In this document: piece by piece, positions 1 to 7,519 of the stretch | Layout of the letters: every line of letters begins with the position of its first letter | Numbering within the stretch: the stretch's first letter is position 1 | Source: Pirellulales bacterium | GTDB taxonomy: Bacteria > Planctomycetota > Planctomycetia > Pirellulales > JACPPG01 | Direction of reading: 5' to 3' | DNA length: 35,596 nucleotides | Assembly: GCA_035546535.1 (NCBI GenBank) | Contig: DASZWQ010000149.1 | Coordinates: 1 to 35,596 of the forward strand | Translations under genes and position numbers: made by a program | Notes under the pieces: generated by a model | The model's input: only the letters and a program-made list of their open reading frames with translations | Databases searched by the model: none | Told to the model about the DNA's origin: nothing

Positions 1-60
1 GAAATACTTGAAACCCTGCAACTTCCCCGCAACCACCGCCGGCGTCGACCTCCGTGTCAT
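1..60 (-). CDS. N-terminal fragment of an unidentified protein, cut by the left edge
   Basis: Reading leftwards, an ATG at 60 opens twenty codons with no stop (MTRRSTPAVVAGKLQGFKYF) that run off the window. A strong Shine-Dalgarno-like GGGAGGG lies about 6 nt upstream, which is the main reason to believe in the start. The peptide is too short to assign. The GKLQGFKYF stretch reminds me of N-termini of IS4-type transposases from planctomycetes, but that is memory only. It may equally be a chance open frame. Confidence 0.4.
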   Translation of the reverse strand, partial: MTRRSTPAVVAGKLQGFKYF

Positions 61-303
61 TGCAAGCCCTCCCTCGGTTGAGATGGCTTCAACAAATAAC
101 ACACCCACCCATGGCGCAAAAAGCGTGCCGAACAGTATTGGATTGGACCAGGGATGAGGCCGTACAGCATTAGGCCCCCAGTATTCAGGATTTCGGCCCA
201 AATTCCCGGTAATTCCTGGATTTGCCCTGTCGGCCCGAACCCTCTAAAATCCCGCGTGCTCTAGATCGAATATCGACCGCTCTGCACTACCAGAAATTCC
301 GCC
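61..303. other. Intergenic region between the left-edge gene and dapF
   Basis: This is a divergent intergenic stretch. It contains the putative left-edge ribosome binding site (about 67-75), an imperfect direct repeat around 183-226 (two copies of an ATTC..GGATTT motif followed by CGGCCC), and the candidate dapF promoter. I see no RNA gene or further coding sequence. Confidence 0.4.
222..250 (+). promoter_or_regulatory. Candidate sigma-70 type promoter of dapF
   Basis: TTGCCC at 222-227 and TAAAAT at 245-250 are separated by 17 nt, matching the -35 and -10 consensus at 4 of 6 and 5 of 6 positions. Transcription would start near 257 and give a leader of about 47 nt before the dapF ATG at 304. 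In a GC-rich background the TAAAAT stands out. This is a sequence match only, and planctomycete promoter rules are not well fixed. Confidence 0.45.
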
Positions 304-1206
304 ATGCGCTTTACCAAGATGCACGGAGCCGGCAACGACTACGTGTACGTCGACTGCTTTCGTGAGCCGGTGCCCGAGGATCCGGCCGAGACGGCCCGGC
401 AGATTGCCGACCGGCATTTCGGCGTCGGCGGCGATGGCTTGATCCTGATCTGCCGCTCGGACGTGGCCGATGCCCGCATGCGAATGTTCAACGCCGACGG
501 GTCGGAGTCCGAAATGTGCGGCAACGGCATTCGCTGCGTCGCCAAGTACGTTCACGATCATGGCATCAGCCGCAAGCCGACCTTGAAAATCGAAACCGGC
601 GCGGGCGTACTCGCTGTCGACCTGGAAATCGCCGACGGCAAGGCGGAACGCGTCCGCGTCGATATGGGCGCGCCGATCCTCGAAGCCACGAAGATTCCGG
701 TCGCGGCCACGCTGGCCGGCACCGACAAGCGCGTCGTCAACGTGTCGCTCGATGCTAATGCAAAGTTGCCTGTCGATCCCCAGTGGGCGGCCGACTGCGG
801 GCTTGATCCGCACATGACATGCATTTCGATGGGCAATCCGCACGTGATGATTTACTGCAACGACGTCGCCGCGGTGCCGCTGACGACGGTCGGCCCCATC
901 CTGGAAACGCTGCCCATTTTCCCCCGACGGATCAACGTACACTTTGTCGAAGTTCACTCGCCGGGCGAAGTGACCATGCGCACCTGGGAGCGGGGCTCAG
1001 GCATCACGCTCGCCTGCGGCACCGGCGCAAGCGCCGTCTGCGTGGCTGGTGTCCTGACCGGCAAAAGCGCGCGACGCGTGCTCGCCCATCTGCCGGGCGG
1101 CGATTTGGAACTCGAGTGGGCCGACAACGATCATGTCTACATGACCGGGCCGGCCGTCGAAGTTTTCTCCGGCGACTGGACGCCCGCTGTGCCGGTGCGA
1201 ACTTAA
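304..1206 (+). CDS. dapF: Diaminopimelate epimerase
   Basis: This cytoplasmic enzyme interconverts LL- and meso-diaminopimelate in lysine and peptidoglycan precursor synthesis. The 300-residue protein starts [15 protein letters not shown], as the family does. It carries both catalytic cysteines: C72 in MCGNGIRC and C238 in LACGTGA. Substrate-contact motifs N63-A-D-G-S-E-S-E and GNPH (177-180) are present, and E229-R230 precede the second cysteine. The usual GAGET is replaced by GSGIT (231-235); the catalytic Glu-Arg pair before it is kept, so activity is expected. Length is slightly above the typical 275-280. No strong ribosome binding site precedes the ATG at 304, but the N-terminal alignment supports it. 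The acyltransferase gene follows after 47 nt, probably in the same transcript. Confidence 0.96.
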   Translation: MRFTKMHGAGNDYVYVDCFREPVPEDPAETARQIADRHFGVGGDGLILICRSDVADARMRMFNADGSESEMCGNGIRCVAKYVHDHGISRKPTLKIETGAGVLAVDLEIADGKAERVRVDMGAPILEATKIPVAATLAGTDKRVVNVSLDANAKLPVDPQWAADCGLDPHMTCISMGNPHVMIYCNDVAAVPLTTVGPILETLPIFPRRINVHFVEVHSPGEVTMRTWERGSGITLACGTGASAVCVAGVLTGKSARRVLAHLPGGDLELEWADNDHVYMTGPAVEVFSGDWTPAVPVRT

Positions 1207-1253
1207 AATCGACCACTAAAAAATTCCATCAGCCTGGCAAGGAAGCCTGCTCG

Positions 1254-2051
1254 ATGAAGATTCGCAGCCATACGCTCGTGAAGTCGCTGGCCCTGACGGC
1301 GGCCACGACGGTTCGCACCTGGATGGGCACGCTCGACTATCGAGTGTCGTTCTACGATCCCACGATCGATCCGGTCGACCCGCGCTATCGCGGCCAGAAG
1401 ATCTACATCTTCTGGCACGAGTACATCCTGTTTCCGATCTATCTGCGCGGGCACAACAACCTGGCGATGCTGCTCAGCCAGCACAACGACGCCGACATAC
1501 TCAGCCGCGTCGCGCATCACTTGGGCTTCCAGTTCGTGCGCGGCTCTTCACGCCGCGGCGGCGCCACCGCTTTGCGCGAGTTATTGGCCAAGAGCCAGAA
1601 TATGAACCTGACGATCACGCCCGACGGCCCACGTGGGCCGCGCCGCCGTCTGGCGCAAGGGCCCGTCTACCTGGCCTCGAAATTGGGCATCCCGGTCGTG
1701 CCGATGGGCTTTGGCTATGATCGGCCGTGGCGCTTTGACAGTTGGGACCGTTTTGCCATTCCGCGCCCCTTCTCACGCGCTCGGGCCGTGGTCAGCCCGA
1801 TGATGAACATTCCGCCCGATCTCGACCGCGACGGCATCGAGCATTATCGCGTCGAAGTCGAACGGATGCTCAACCGCCTGACGCTCGAAGCCGAAGCCTG
1901 GGCCGAGGCCGGCACGCGCAAAGTGAACGAATTCGTCTGCCGCCGCGAACGTTTTGGCACGGGGCGAGACACGGCAGTTGGCTGGCCGCTCGTGCCGAGC
2001 AAAGAGATTCTTGCACCACGGAGACACGGAGGCACGGAGTTGGCTGCATAA
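1254..2051 (+). CDS. Lysophospholipid acyltransferase family protein (DUF374-like)
   Basis: This 265-residue protein belongs to the DUF374 group of the lysophospholipid/lipid A acyltransferase superfamily, expected to move an acyl chain onto a membrane lipid at the inner face of the cytoplasmic membrane. Visible motifs are FWHEY (53-57, H55 being the likely catalytic base), the VRGSSRRGG block (about 95-103) and the strongly conserved TPDGPRGPRR (122-131), followed by a GIPVVP strand. A longer open frame exists upstream but overlaps dapF out of frame, so the ATG at 1254 is taken. The last residues (about ILAPRRHGGTELAA) and the stop fall within the left arm of a 170-bp inverted-repeat element, so the natural C-terminus was probably replaced when the element arrived. 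The exact acceptor lipid cannot be told. Confidence 0.88.
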   Translation: MKIRSHTLVKSLALTAATTVRTWMGTLDYRVSFYDPTIDPVDPRYRGQKIYIFWHEYILFPIYLRGHNNLAMLLSQHNDADILSRVAHHLGFQFVRGSSRRGGATALRELLAKSQNMNLTITPDGPRGPRRRLAQGPVYLASKLGIPVVPMGFGYDRPWRFDSWDRFAIPRPFSRARAVVSPMMNIPPDLDRDGIEHYRVEVERMLNRLTLEAEAWAEAGTRKVNEFVCRRERFGTGRDTAVGWPLVPSKEILAPRRHGGTELAA

Positions 2052-2183
2052 GATCGGCCGACTGATCCCAAAGATCGAGCGCGGAAGAGGATTGCTCGTT
2101 CATCACTCATCGTTCAGCGCCCAAGGCTCATCATTCATCATTTTGCATTCTGCATTTCTCCGTACCTCCGTGTCTCCGTGGTG
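2014..2183. repeat. 170-bp inverted-repeat element with 26-bp arms
   Basis: The left arm 2014-2039 and right arm 2158-2183 are reverse complements at 25 of 26 positions (the mismatch is at 2164). Each arm is built from repeated CACGGAG units. The 118-bp interior is partly simple sequence, with TCATCATTCATCATT and GCATTCTGCATT runs at about 2126-2157. The element overlaps the last coding codons and stop of the upstream acyltransferase and lies 50 nt before xseA. The shape suggests a small non-autonomous mobile or dispersed repeat. Copies elsewhere in the genome cannot be checked here. As RNA it could fold into a long stem and act as a terminator or attenuator. Confidence 0.75.
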
Positions 2184-2220
2184 AATCCCGTCGTCCATAT
2201 TCACGATCGGCTGCCGGCGA

Positions 2221-2226
2221 TATAAC
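2221..2226 (+). promoter_or_regulatory. Possible -10 box just before xseA (leaderless or near-leaderless start)
   Basis: TATAAC at 2221-2226 matches the -10 consensus at 5 of 6 positions. It lies only 7 nt before the xseA ATG at 2234, which itself has no Shine-Dalgarno sequence. If used, the transcript would begin about at the start codon. The -35 region (TATTCA at 2198-2203) is poor, so this is tentative. Confidence 0.25.
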
Positions 2227-2233
2227 TGTTCGC

Positions 2234-3460
2234 ATGTCCGCCGCCGAACTTTTCTCGCCTGAACAAACGCCCGTCCTTTCGGTCGGTGATCTCACCGATC
2301 AGATCAAAGGGATCCTCGAAGGCACCTTTACCGACGTGTGGGTGTCGGGCGAAATCTCGAATCTTTCCCGCCCGCAATCCGGGCACTATTACCTGACGCT
2401 CAAGGACGATCGCGCGCAGCTACGGGCCGTGATGTGGCGCGGGGCCGCGGCACGCGTGCGCTTCGATCTGGAAGACGGCCTGGAAGTCGTCTGCCAGGGG
2501 GATCTCGACGTTTATGCCCCGCGCGGTAGTTACCAACTGGTGATCCGGCAGATCGAGCCCAAAGGGATCGGCGCGCTGGAACTCGCTCTGCGAAAGCTGC
2601 GCGAGCGGCTGGCCGCGGAAGGCTTATTCGCCGCGGAACGCAAGCGCCCGCTGCCAAGATTTCCGCGGCGCATCGCATTTGTCACCAGCCCGACCGGCGC
2701 AGCGGTGCGAGATTTTCTCGAAGTCCTCCGCCGGCGCTGGGGCGGCGCGCACGTGATCATCGTGCCGACGCGCGTGCAGGGGGACGGCGCGAGCCTGGAA
2801 ATTGCGGCCGCCATCGAGGCGGCCAATCGCTTGCCCTGGGAAATCGACTGCCTGGTCGTCGGCCGCGGCGGCGGCAGCCTCGAAGACCTGTGGGCGTTCA
2901 ACGAAGAGCCCGTGATCCGCGCCATTCACGCTTCGCGCATTCCGGTGATTTCGGCGGTTGGGCATGAAATCGACGTCACCCTGTCGGACCTGGTGGCGGA
3001 CGTGCGTGCGCTCACGCCTAGCGACGCGGCGCTGCGCGTCGCTCCGGCGGCTGACGAAGTCGCCGCGGCCTTGCACGTCTGCCAGCGCCGGCTGACCACG
3101 GCTTTGCGATCGATGGCGGCACAATCACGCGCGCGACTGCAAACGATCGAAAACCGCCGCGCCCTTCGCCGACCGTTCGACCGCGTTCACGATCTCATGC
3201 AACGCCTTGATGAACTATCGACGCGCAGCAACCGCGTGATGCGCCGGCAATTGAATGACGCCCGGCAGCGCACGGCCCGGCTGGCCGCGCACCTGGAATC
3301 GCTCAGCCCGTTGGGCGTGCTGGCGCGTGGCTATAGCCTGACGACGCGCGAAGAGGATGGGAAGCTTGTCCGCGATGCCGGGCAACTGGCGATCGGCGAT
3401 CGCATTCGCACGCGCTTCGCCAGCGGCGAAGCGGTCAGTCGCATTGAATCGACGGGATGA
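2234..3460 (+). CDS. xseA: Exodeoxyribonuclease VII large subunit
   Basis: This is the catalytic subunit of exonuclease VII, which with XseB degrades single-stranded DNA from both ends into oligonucleotides that are acid-insoluble at first and then soluble. The 408-residue protein shows the family order. An N-terminal OB fold (about 12-105) contains VSGEISNLSRPQSGHYY. The nuclease core follows, with FVTSPTGAAVRDF, VGRGGGSLEDLWAFNEE and the SAVGHEIDVTLSDLVADVRALTP block. A helical C-terminal region then ends in the ARGYSLT signature near residue 375. It is somewhat shorter than the E. coli protein (456), mainly in the coiled region. The ATG at 2234 is the first in frame and keeps the OB-fold start intact. 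xseB follows within 64 nt. Confidence 0.96.
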   Translation: MSAAELFSPEQTPVLSVGDLTDQIKGILEGTFTDVWVSGEISNLSRPQSGHYYLTLKDDRAQLRAVMWRGAAARVRFDLEDGLEVVCQGDLDVYAPRGSYQLVIRQIEPKGIGALELALRKLRERLAAEGLFAAERKRPLPRFPRRIAFVTSPTGAAVRDFLEVLRRRWGGAHVIIVPTRVQGDGASLEIAAAIEAANRLPWEIDCLVVGRGGGSLEDLWAFNEEPVIRAIHASRIPVISAVGHEIDVTLSDLVADVRALTPSDAALRVAPAADEVAAALHVCQRRLTTALRSMAAQSRARLQTIENRRALRRPFDRVHDLMQRLDELSTRSNRVMRRQLNDARQRTARLAAHLESLSPLGVLARGYSLTTREEDGKLVRDAGQLAIGDRIRTRFASGEAVSRIESTG

Positions 3461-3524
3461 TATAAGAGAGTGCGCTCAGCCGGCTCGAGTGCACCAACAG
3501 CAGAAAGCGAAAGGGCAAACAGCT

Positions 3525-3905
3525 TTGGCCAGCGACGAATCAGAATCCCAGCCCCGTCCCAACTTCGAGCAGGCCCTGGCCGAGCTCGAAACGATCATGC
3601 ATGAGCTCGAAGAAGGGAAGCTCGGGCTGGCCGAGGGCCTCGCGCGGTACGAACAGGGCGTTGGCCTTTTGAAGCAGTGCCACGAGCTCTTGAGCCAGGC
3701 CGAACGCCGGATCGAGCTGTTATGCGGCGTCGACGCCGATGGCAACCCCATCACCCAACCGTTCGAGCCGGGCCCTGAGCAGACCTTGGAAGATAAGGCC
3801 CGAACGCGTGGAAAGCGGCGCTCGGCACCCCGCCCGACCGAGGAAAGAGGGTCCGACGAGGCAGAATCTGCCGGCGACATAGACGAACCGCGCGGGCTCT
3901 TTTAG
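3525..3905 (+). CDS. xseB: Exodeoxyribonuclease VII small subunit
   Basis: This small helical subunit of exonuclease VII binds the C-terminal region of XseA. The core FEQALAELETIMHELEEGKLGLAEG, continuing through LARYEQGVGLLKQC to AERRIELL, is the standard XseB two-helix signature. I take a TTG start at 3525 (126 aa) because AAAGGG (3510-3515) lies 9 nt before it. A GTG at 3489 is possible but has no good ribosome site, and an ATG at 3357 would lie inside xseA. The C-terminal tail after about residue 65 is long, charged and low in complexity (Arg, Glu, Pro), beyond the usual 75-80 residue length, and is probably disordered. Position between xseA and ispA supports the call. Confidence 0.92.
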   Translation: MASDESESQPRPNFEQALAELETIMHELEEGKLGLAEGLARYEQGVGLLKQCHELLSQAERRIELLCGVDADGNPITQPFEPGPEQTLEDKARTRGKRRSAPRPTEERGSDEAESAGDIDEPRGLF

Positions 3906-3959
3906 AATACGGGGCGTTCGCCATGCCTCCCCGCTTGCCCCTAAGTCGTTGCGACGATA

Positions 3960-4853
3960 ATGGAAGCGTCGACCGCCCCCTTCACAGAATTCTCGGCCCA
4001 CGCTGCGGCTTTGATCGCCGACGCGCTGGACGCCTACACGCAGCTCCCCCCCGATTGCCCACCGCGCCTATGCGAAGCCATCCGCTACAGCCTGCTCGCG
4101 CCGGGTAAGCGGTTGCGGCCCCTGTTGGTGTTAATGACGGCCGAAGCCTGCGGTGGAAATATCGATACGGCGATGCCCGCCGCCTGTGCCGTCGAAATGG
4201 TGCATGCCTACTCGCTCATCCACGACGACCTGCCGTGCATGGACGACGATGACTTGCGTCGCGGCCGTCCGACGTGCCACAAAGTATATGGCGAAGCCCT
4301 GGCCGTGCTGGCCGGCGATGCCCTGCTGACCATGGCGTTCGAAGTTCTGTCGCGTGACGTGCGGCCGGCGCGGGTGGCGGCGGATTGCTGCCTGGAGTTG
4401 GCCCGTGCCGCCGGGCCCGCAGCGCTCGTGGGTGGCCAGGCCGACGACCTGGACGGTACGACCGAGATTGCGGACATCGGCCGCCTGGAGGCGATTCACC
4501 GTCGCAAGACCGGCGCGATGTTTCAGGTCTCGATTCGCCTGGGGGCGATGATCGCTCGGGCGTCTCGCCGGCAACGGTCCGCCTTGGAAAAATACGGCCA
4601 GCGGCTGGGCCTGGCTTTTCAAATCGTAGACGATCTTCTGGACGTGGGCGGAGATGAGACGAAACTGGGAAAGAGGGCAGGCAAGGACGCGGATCGGGGA
4701 AAGCTGACTTTCCCCGGCTTGTTGGGTGTGGACGAAAGCCGCCGCCGGGCCGAGCAGTTGATCGCCGAAGCCCGGTCGGCCGTGGCGTCCTTGGGACCTC
4801 AAGCCGAGGGATTGGAAGCCTTGGCCCGTGCTGTGCTGGAAAGGAACCACTAA
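3960..4853 (+). CDS. ispA: Polyprenyl diphosphate synthase (farnesyl/geranylgeranyl type)
   Basis: This trans-prenyltransferase condenses isopentenyl diphosphate with allylic diphosphates to give C15 (or C20) prenyl diphosphates for quinones, undecaprenyl carrier and hopanoids. In the 297-residue protein the first Asp-rich motif is HDDLPCMDDDDLRRGRPTCH, with the four-residue spacing (DDxxxxD) of bacterial type II farnesyl synthases. The second is FQIVDDLLDVGGD. GKRLRP near residue 45 and a KTG motif (about 184) bind substrate diphosphates. Product length cannot be read with certainty from the sequence. No strong ribosome binding site precedes the ATG at 3960. The stop (4851-4853) abuts the dxs ATG, so the two are almost certainly co-translated. 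Confidence 0.94.
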   Translation: MEASTAPFTEFSAHAAALIADALDAYTQLPPDCPPRLCEAIRYSLLAPGKRLRPLLVLMTAEACGGNIDTAMPAACAVEMVHAYSLIHDDLPCMDDDDLRRGRPTCHKVYGEALAVLAGDALLTMAFEVLSRDVRPARVAADCCLELARAAGPAALVGGQADDLDGTTEIADIGRLEAIHRRKTGAMFQVSIRLGAMIARASRRQRSALEKYGQRLGLAFQIVDDLLDVGGDETKLGKRAGKDADRGKLTFPGLLGVDESRRRAEQLIAEARSAVASLGPQAEGLEALARAVLERNH

Positions 4854-6770
4854 ATGGACGAACTGCTCTCGCGTATTGAATCGCCCAAGGACCTGCAGGG
4901 ACTGTCGCTCGTGCAGCTCGAGCAATTGGCTGCCGAGATGCGCGAAGCGCTCTGCAACCTGGTCTCGAACCGCACGGCCCACTTTGCCTCGAACCTGGGC
5001 GTGGTCGAGCTATGCCTGGCGCTGCACACCACGTTTGATTTCAGCCGCGACCGGCTGATCTGGGACACGGGGCACCAGATCTATCCGCACAAGCTGATCA
5101 CGGGCCGGTATCGCGATTTCTCCACGATTCGTACGAAGGGGGGCCTGATGGGCTACCCCAACCCCCAGGAAAGCGACTACGACCTGTTCATGACCGGCCA
5201 CGCCGGCTGTAGCGTGTCGACGGCGCTGGGCCTCAAGAGCGGCGATGATCTGCAGCCGGGCCAAGAGGATCGCCATTCGGTGGCCGTCATCGGCGACGGC
5301 GCATTCCCGTCGGGCATCGTCTTCGAGGCGCTTAACAACCTGGGCGGCCTGAAAAAGCGCATGCTCGTGATCCTGAACGACAACAAGATGTCGATCTGCC
5401 CGCGCGTCGGTGGTATGGCCGACTACTTCGATCGCCTGCGGCTCAATCCGCTGTACACGGGGCTGAAGCACGAGGTCTCGAAAGCGCTGCAGATGGTGCC
5501 CTTGGGCGACCAGATGGAGCGCTTGCTCGATCAGGCCCGCTACTCGATCAAGGCCGGCCTGCATGGCGGCATGCTGTTCGAAGAGCTTGGGATCCGCTAC
5601 ATGGGCCCGATCGACGGCCACAATATCGGCCAGTTGTGCAAGTACCTGAAGCTGGTCAAAGACGTCGAAGGACCGGTGCTCCTGCACGTGGTGACCGAAA
5701 AAGGGCACGGCTTTCAGCCGGCTGCCGAGGATCCCGTCTCGTTCCACACGCCGGCGCCCTTCCGTCGCGAAAGCGATGGGGGCGTGGCGATGAAGAAGAG
5801 CTCCTCGCGGGCCTACACCAATGTCGCCAGCGCCGCGATCGCCGATTGCATGCAGGCTAACCCCAAGGTCACGGTGATGACCGCCGCCATGTGCCAGGGA
5901 AATAACCTGGAGCGCGTGCGCGACACGTTCGCGGATCGCTTCTTCGATACCGGCATTTGCGAGTCGCACGCCGTGGCGTTCGCCGCCGGGCAAGCCAAGA
6001 CAGGGCTGCGGCCGATCGTCGATATTTACAGCACTTTCTTGCAGCGCAGTTACGACCAGATTTTCCAGGAGGTCGCCCTGCAAAACCTGCCCGTCACGTT
6101 CATGCTCGATCGCGCGGGCCTGACGGGGCCGGATGGGCCGACGCATCATGGTTCGTACGACATCGGCTATATGCGTCTGTTCCCGAACATGACCGTCATG
6201 GCGCCCGGGGACGAAACCGACCTGGTCGCGATGCTCGATTTCGCCCTGCAACATGCCGGTCCGACATCGCTCCGCTATCCGAAAGCGACGGCCGAGCGGA
6301 TCGAGCGCACGCCGCTGCCGATCGAGTGGGGACGTGCCGAAGTGCTCGATTGGGGGCACGATTGCATGATCATCGCCTGCGGCACGCTGTTGGGCGATTG
6401 CACCCGGGCCGCGGCCGCGCTGCGGGCAGAAGGGCTCGACGTGGGCGTCATCAACGCCCGCTTCATCAAGCCGCTCGATACTGAGACGGTCCTGCGAGCT
6501 ATCGAGACGGCGAGCCTGGTCGTAACGGTCGAAGAAGGTGCTCTGCCGGGCGGTTTTGGTAGCGCCGTCGTCGAAGCGGCGACGGACGCCGGAATCTCGG
6601 CCGCGCACGTGCGTCGGCTGGGCCTGCCGGACCGCTTTGTCGAGCATGGCGAGCGGGCCGAGCTGCTGGCCGAGTTGGGGCTCGACGCCGCGGGCATAGC
6701 GGCCACGATCCGCGACTGGGCCGCCGATGCGCAGCTCATCCGTTCCGACGAACGTCGCCGCGTCGGTTAG
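4854..6770 (+). CDS. dxs: 1-deoxy-D-xylulose-5-phosphate synthase
   Basis: This thiamine-diphosphate enzyme joins pyruvate and glyceraldehyde 3-phosphate, the entry step of the MEP isoprenoid pathway. It is 638 residues long. The N-terminal domain has DTGHQIYPHKLITGR (71-85), the ThDP motif from GDG (147-149) to NDN (175-177), and KMSICPRVGG. A transketolase-like pyrimidine domain (about 315-480) carries GICESHAVAFAAG, RAGLTGPDGPTHHG and LRYPK. A C-terminal domain follows. Residues such as GDGAFPSGIVFEALNN and GLMGYPNPQESDYD differ from the proteobacterial forms (GAITAGMAFEA; GLSGFPK), which suggests a lineage variant. AAAGGA lies about 7 nt upstream of the ATG, within the ispA end. Its stop overlaps the stop of the convergent gene by 3 nt. 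Confidence 0.96.
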   Translation: MDELLSRIESPKDLQGLSLVQLEQLAAEMREALCNLVSNRTAHFASNLGVVELCLALHTTFDFSRDRLIWDTGHQIYPHKLITGRYRDFSTIRTKGGLMGYPNPQESDYDLFMTGHAGCSVSTALGLKSGDDLQPGQEDRHSVAVIGDGAFPSGIVFEALNNLGGLKKRMLVILNDNKMSICPRVGGMADYFDRLRLNPLYTGLKHEVSKALQMVPLGDQMERLLDQARYSIKAGLHGGMLFEELGIRYMGPIDGHNIGQLCKYLKLVKDVEGPVLLHVVTEKGHGFQPAAEDPVSFHTPAPFRRESDGGVAMKKSSSRAYTNVASAAIADCMQANPKVTVMTAAMCQGNNLERVRDTFADRFFDTGICESHAVAFAAGQAKTGLRPIVDIYSTFLQRSYDQIFQEVALQNLPVTFMLDRAGLTGPDGPTHHGSYDIGYMRLFPNMTVMAPGDETDLVAMLDFALQHAGPTSLRYPKATAERIERTPLPIEWGRAEVLDWGHDCMIIACGTLLGDCTRAAAALRAEGLDVGVINARFIKPLDTETVLRAIETASLVVTVEEGALPGGFGSAVVEAATDAGISAAHVRRLGLPDRFVEHGERAELLAELGLDAAGIAATIRDWAADAQLIRSDERRRVG

Positions 6771-7489
6771 CGATCTGCGCGCGAAGGGGGACGGCCAGCG
6801 ACGACTTCCGTGCCGGAGATTTGCGGCACATGCGCGCGCATGATCCGATCGGCCTCTTCGCGTAGCTCAGGCGGCAGTACAAAGCCCGACGAATAGAATT
6901 TCTCCTTGGCGAACCACAGCGTGCCACGCTCGAAATCCCAGCGGCAGCCGGCGAGCGACGCCCACGGGCAAAACTTGAACGCGCGCAGGATCACACCATT
7001 CTCGCATAGGGCGATCGATACAGTCACTTTGCGCCATAGGACATACAGCAGCGTGAAGGGAACTTGAAATCCCGCGCAGATGCTGACGATCAGTCCCATG
7101 ACAAGCGTCCACGTCGGACCATCGGGGAGCACGATGCGGCTCGCCAACCACAGATTCACGCTCGCTGACATCAACGCATTGAAGAGCATAAGGCGCACGG
7201 AACGCATCGTCGCCAGCGGCGCACTGAGTAACACGGCGCCGCATTGGCGCTCAACGCGCCGCCGCATGACGAATGTCGCGAGCACGACTCCGAGCGCGCC
7301 GCACGTAAACGCGACAAGCAAACCTGCCAGGCGCATGACTTGGCCAGTCGAAAGCGAGCGTGCGTATGGTGCCGCCACGGCGCTGACCACCGCCAGAACT
7401 CCCACGGCCGCGAGCGCGGTCCGCAGGCCGAATTGCGCTGCGGGAGGACCGATATTTTGCTCGGGATCGTTCATCGCCGCAGTTCCCAT
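6767..7489 (-). CDS. Hypothetical four-helix membrane protein
   Basis: I do not recognise this 240-residue protein with confidence. It has a short polar N-terminus, then four likely membrane segments at about 22-40, 53-73, 100-120 and 128-150. A soluble C-terminal part of about 85 residues follows, beginning VSIALCENGVILRAFKFCPW. That tail, with a predicted strand-rich pattern including WASLAGCRWDFERGTLWF, recalls the bacterial PH-like/YcxB or DUF5673 type of membrane protein, but this is only an impression. An alternative start at 7474 (MNDPEQN) has a GGGA 9 nt upstream and may be the true one. The gene lies 30 nt downstream of the AAA ATPase on the same strand and probably shares its transcript. 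Its stop overlaps the dxs stop on the opposite strand. Confidence 0.7.
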   Translation of the reverse strand: MGTAAMNDPEQNIGPPAAQFGLRTALAAVGVLAVVSAVAAPYARSLSTGQVMRLAGLLVAFTCGALGVVLATFVMRRRVERQCGAVLLSAPLATMRSVRLMLFNALMSASVNLWLASRIVLPDGPTWTLVMGLIVSICAGFQVPFTLLYVLWRKVTVSIALCENGVILRAFKFCPWASLAGCRWDFERGTLWFAKEKFYSSGFVLPPELREEADRIMRAHVPQISGTEVVAGRPPSRADR

Positions 7490-7519
7490 GAGCCACGATG
7501 TGAAACTCTTGCAGCCATC

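Noticed and set aside
5010..6647. A 545-codon open frame on the minus strand opposite dxs
   Set aside because: It lies wholly inside the dxs gene, whose family motifs are complete. The antisense translation is rich in Arg, His and Gln and shows no domain. In GC-rich DNA such shadow frames are common.
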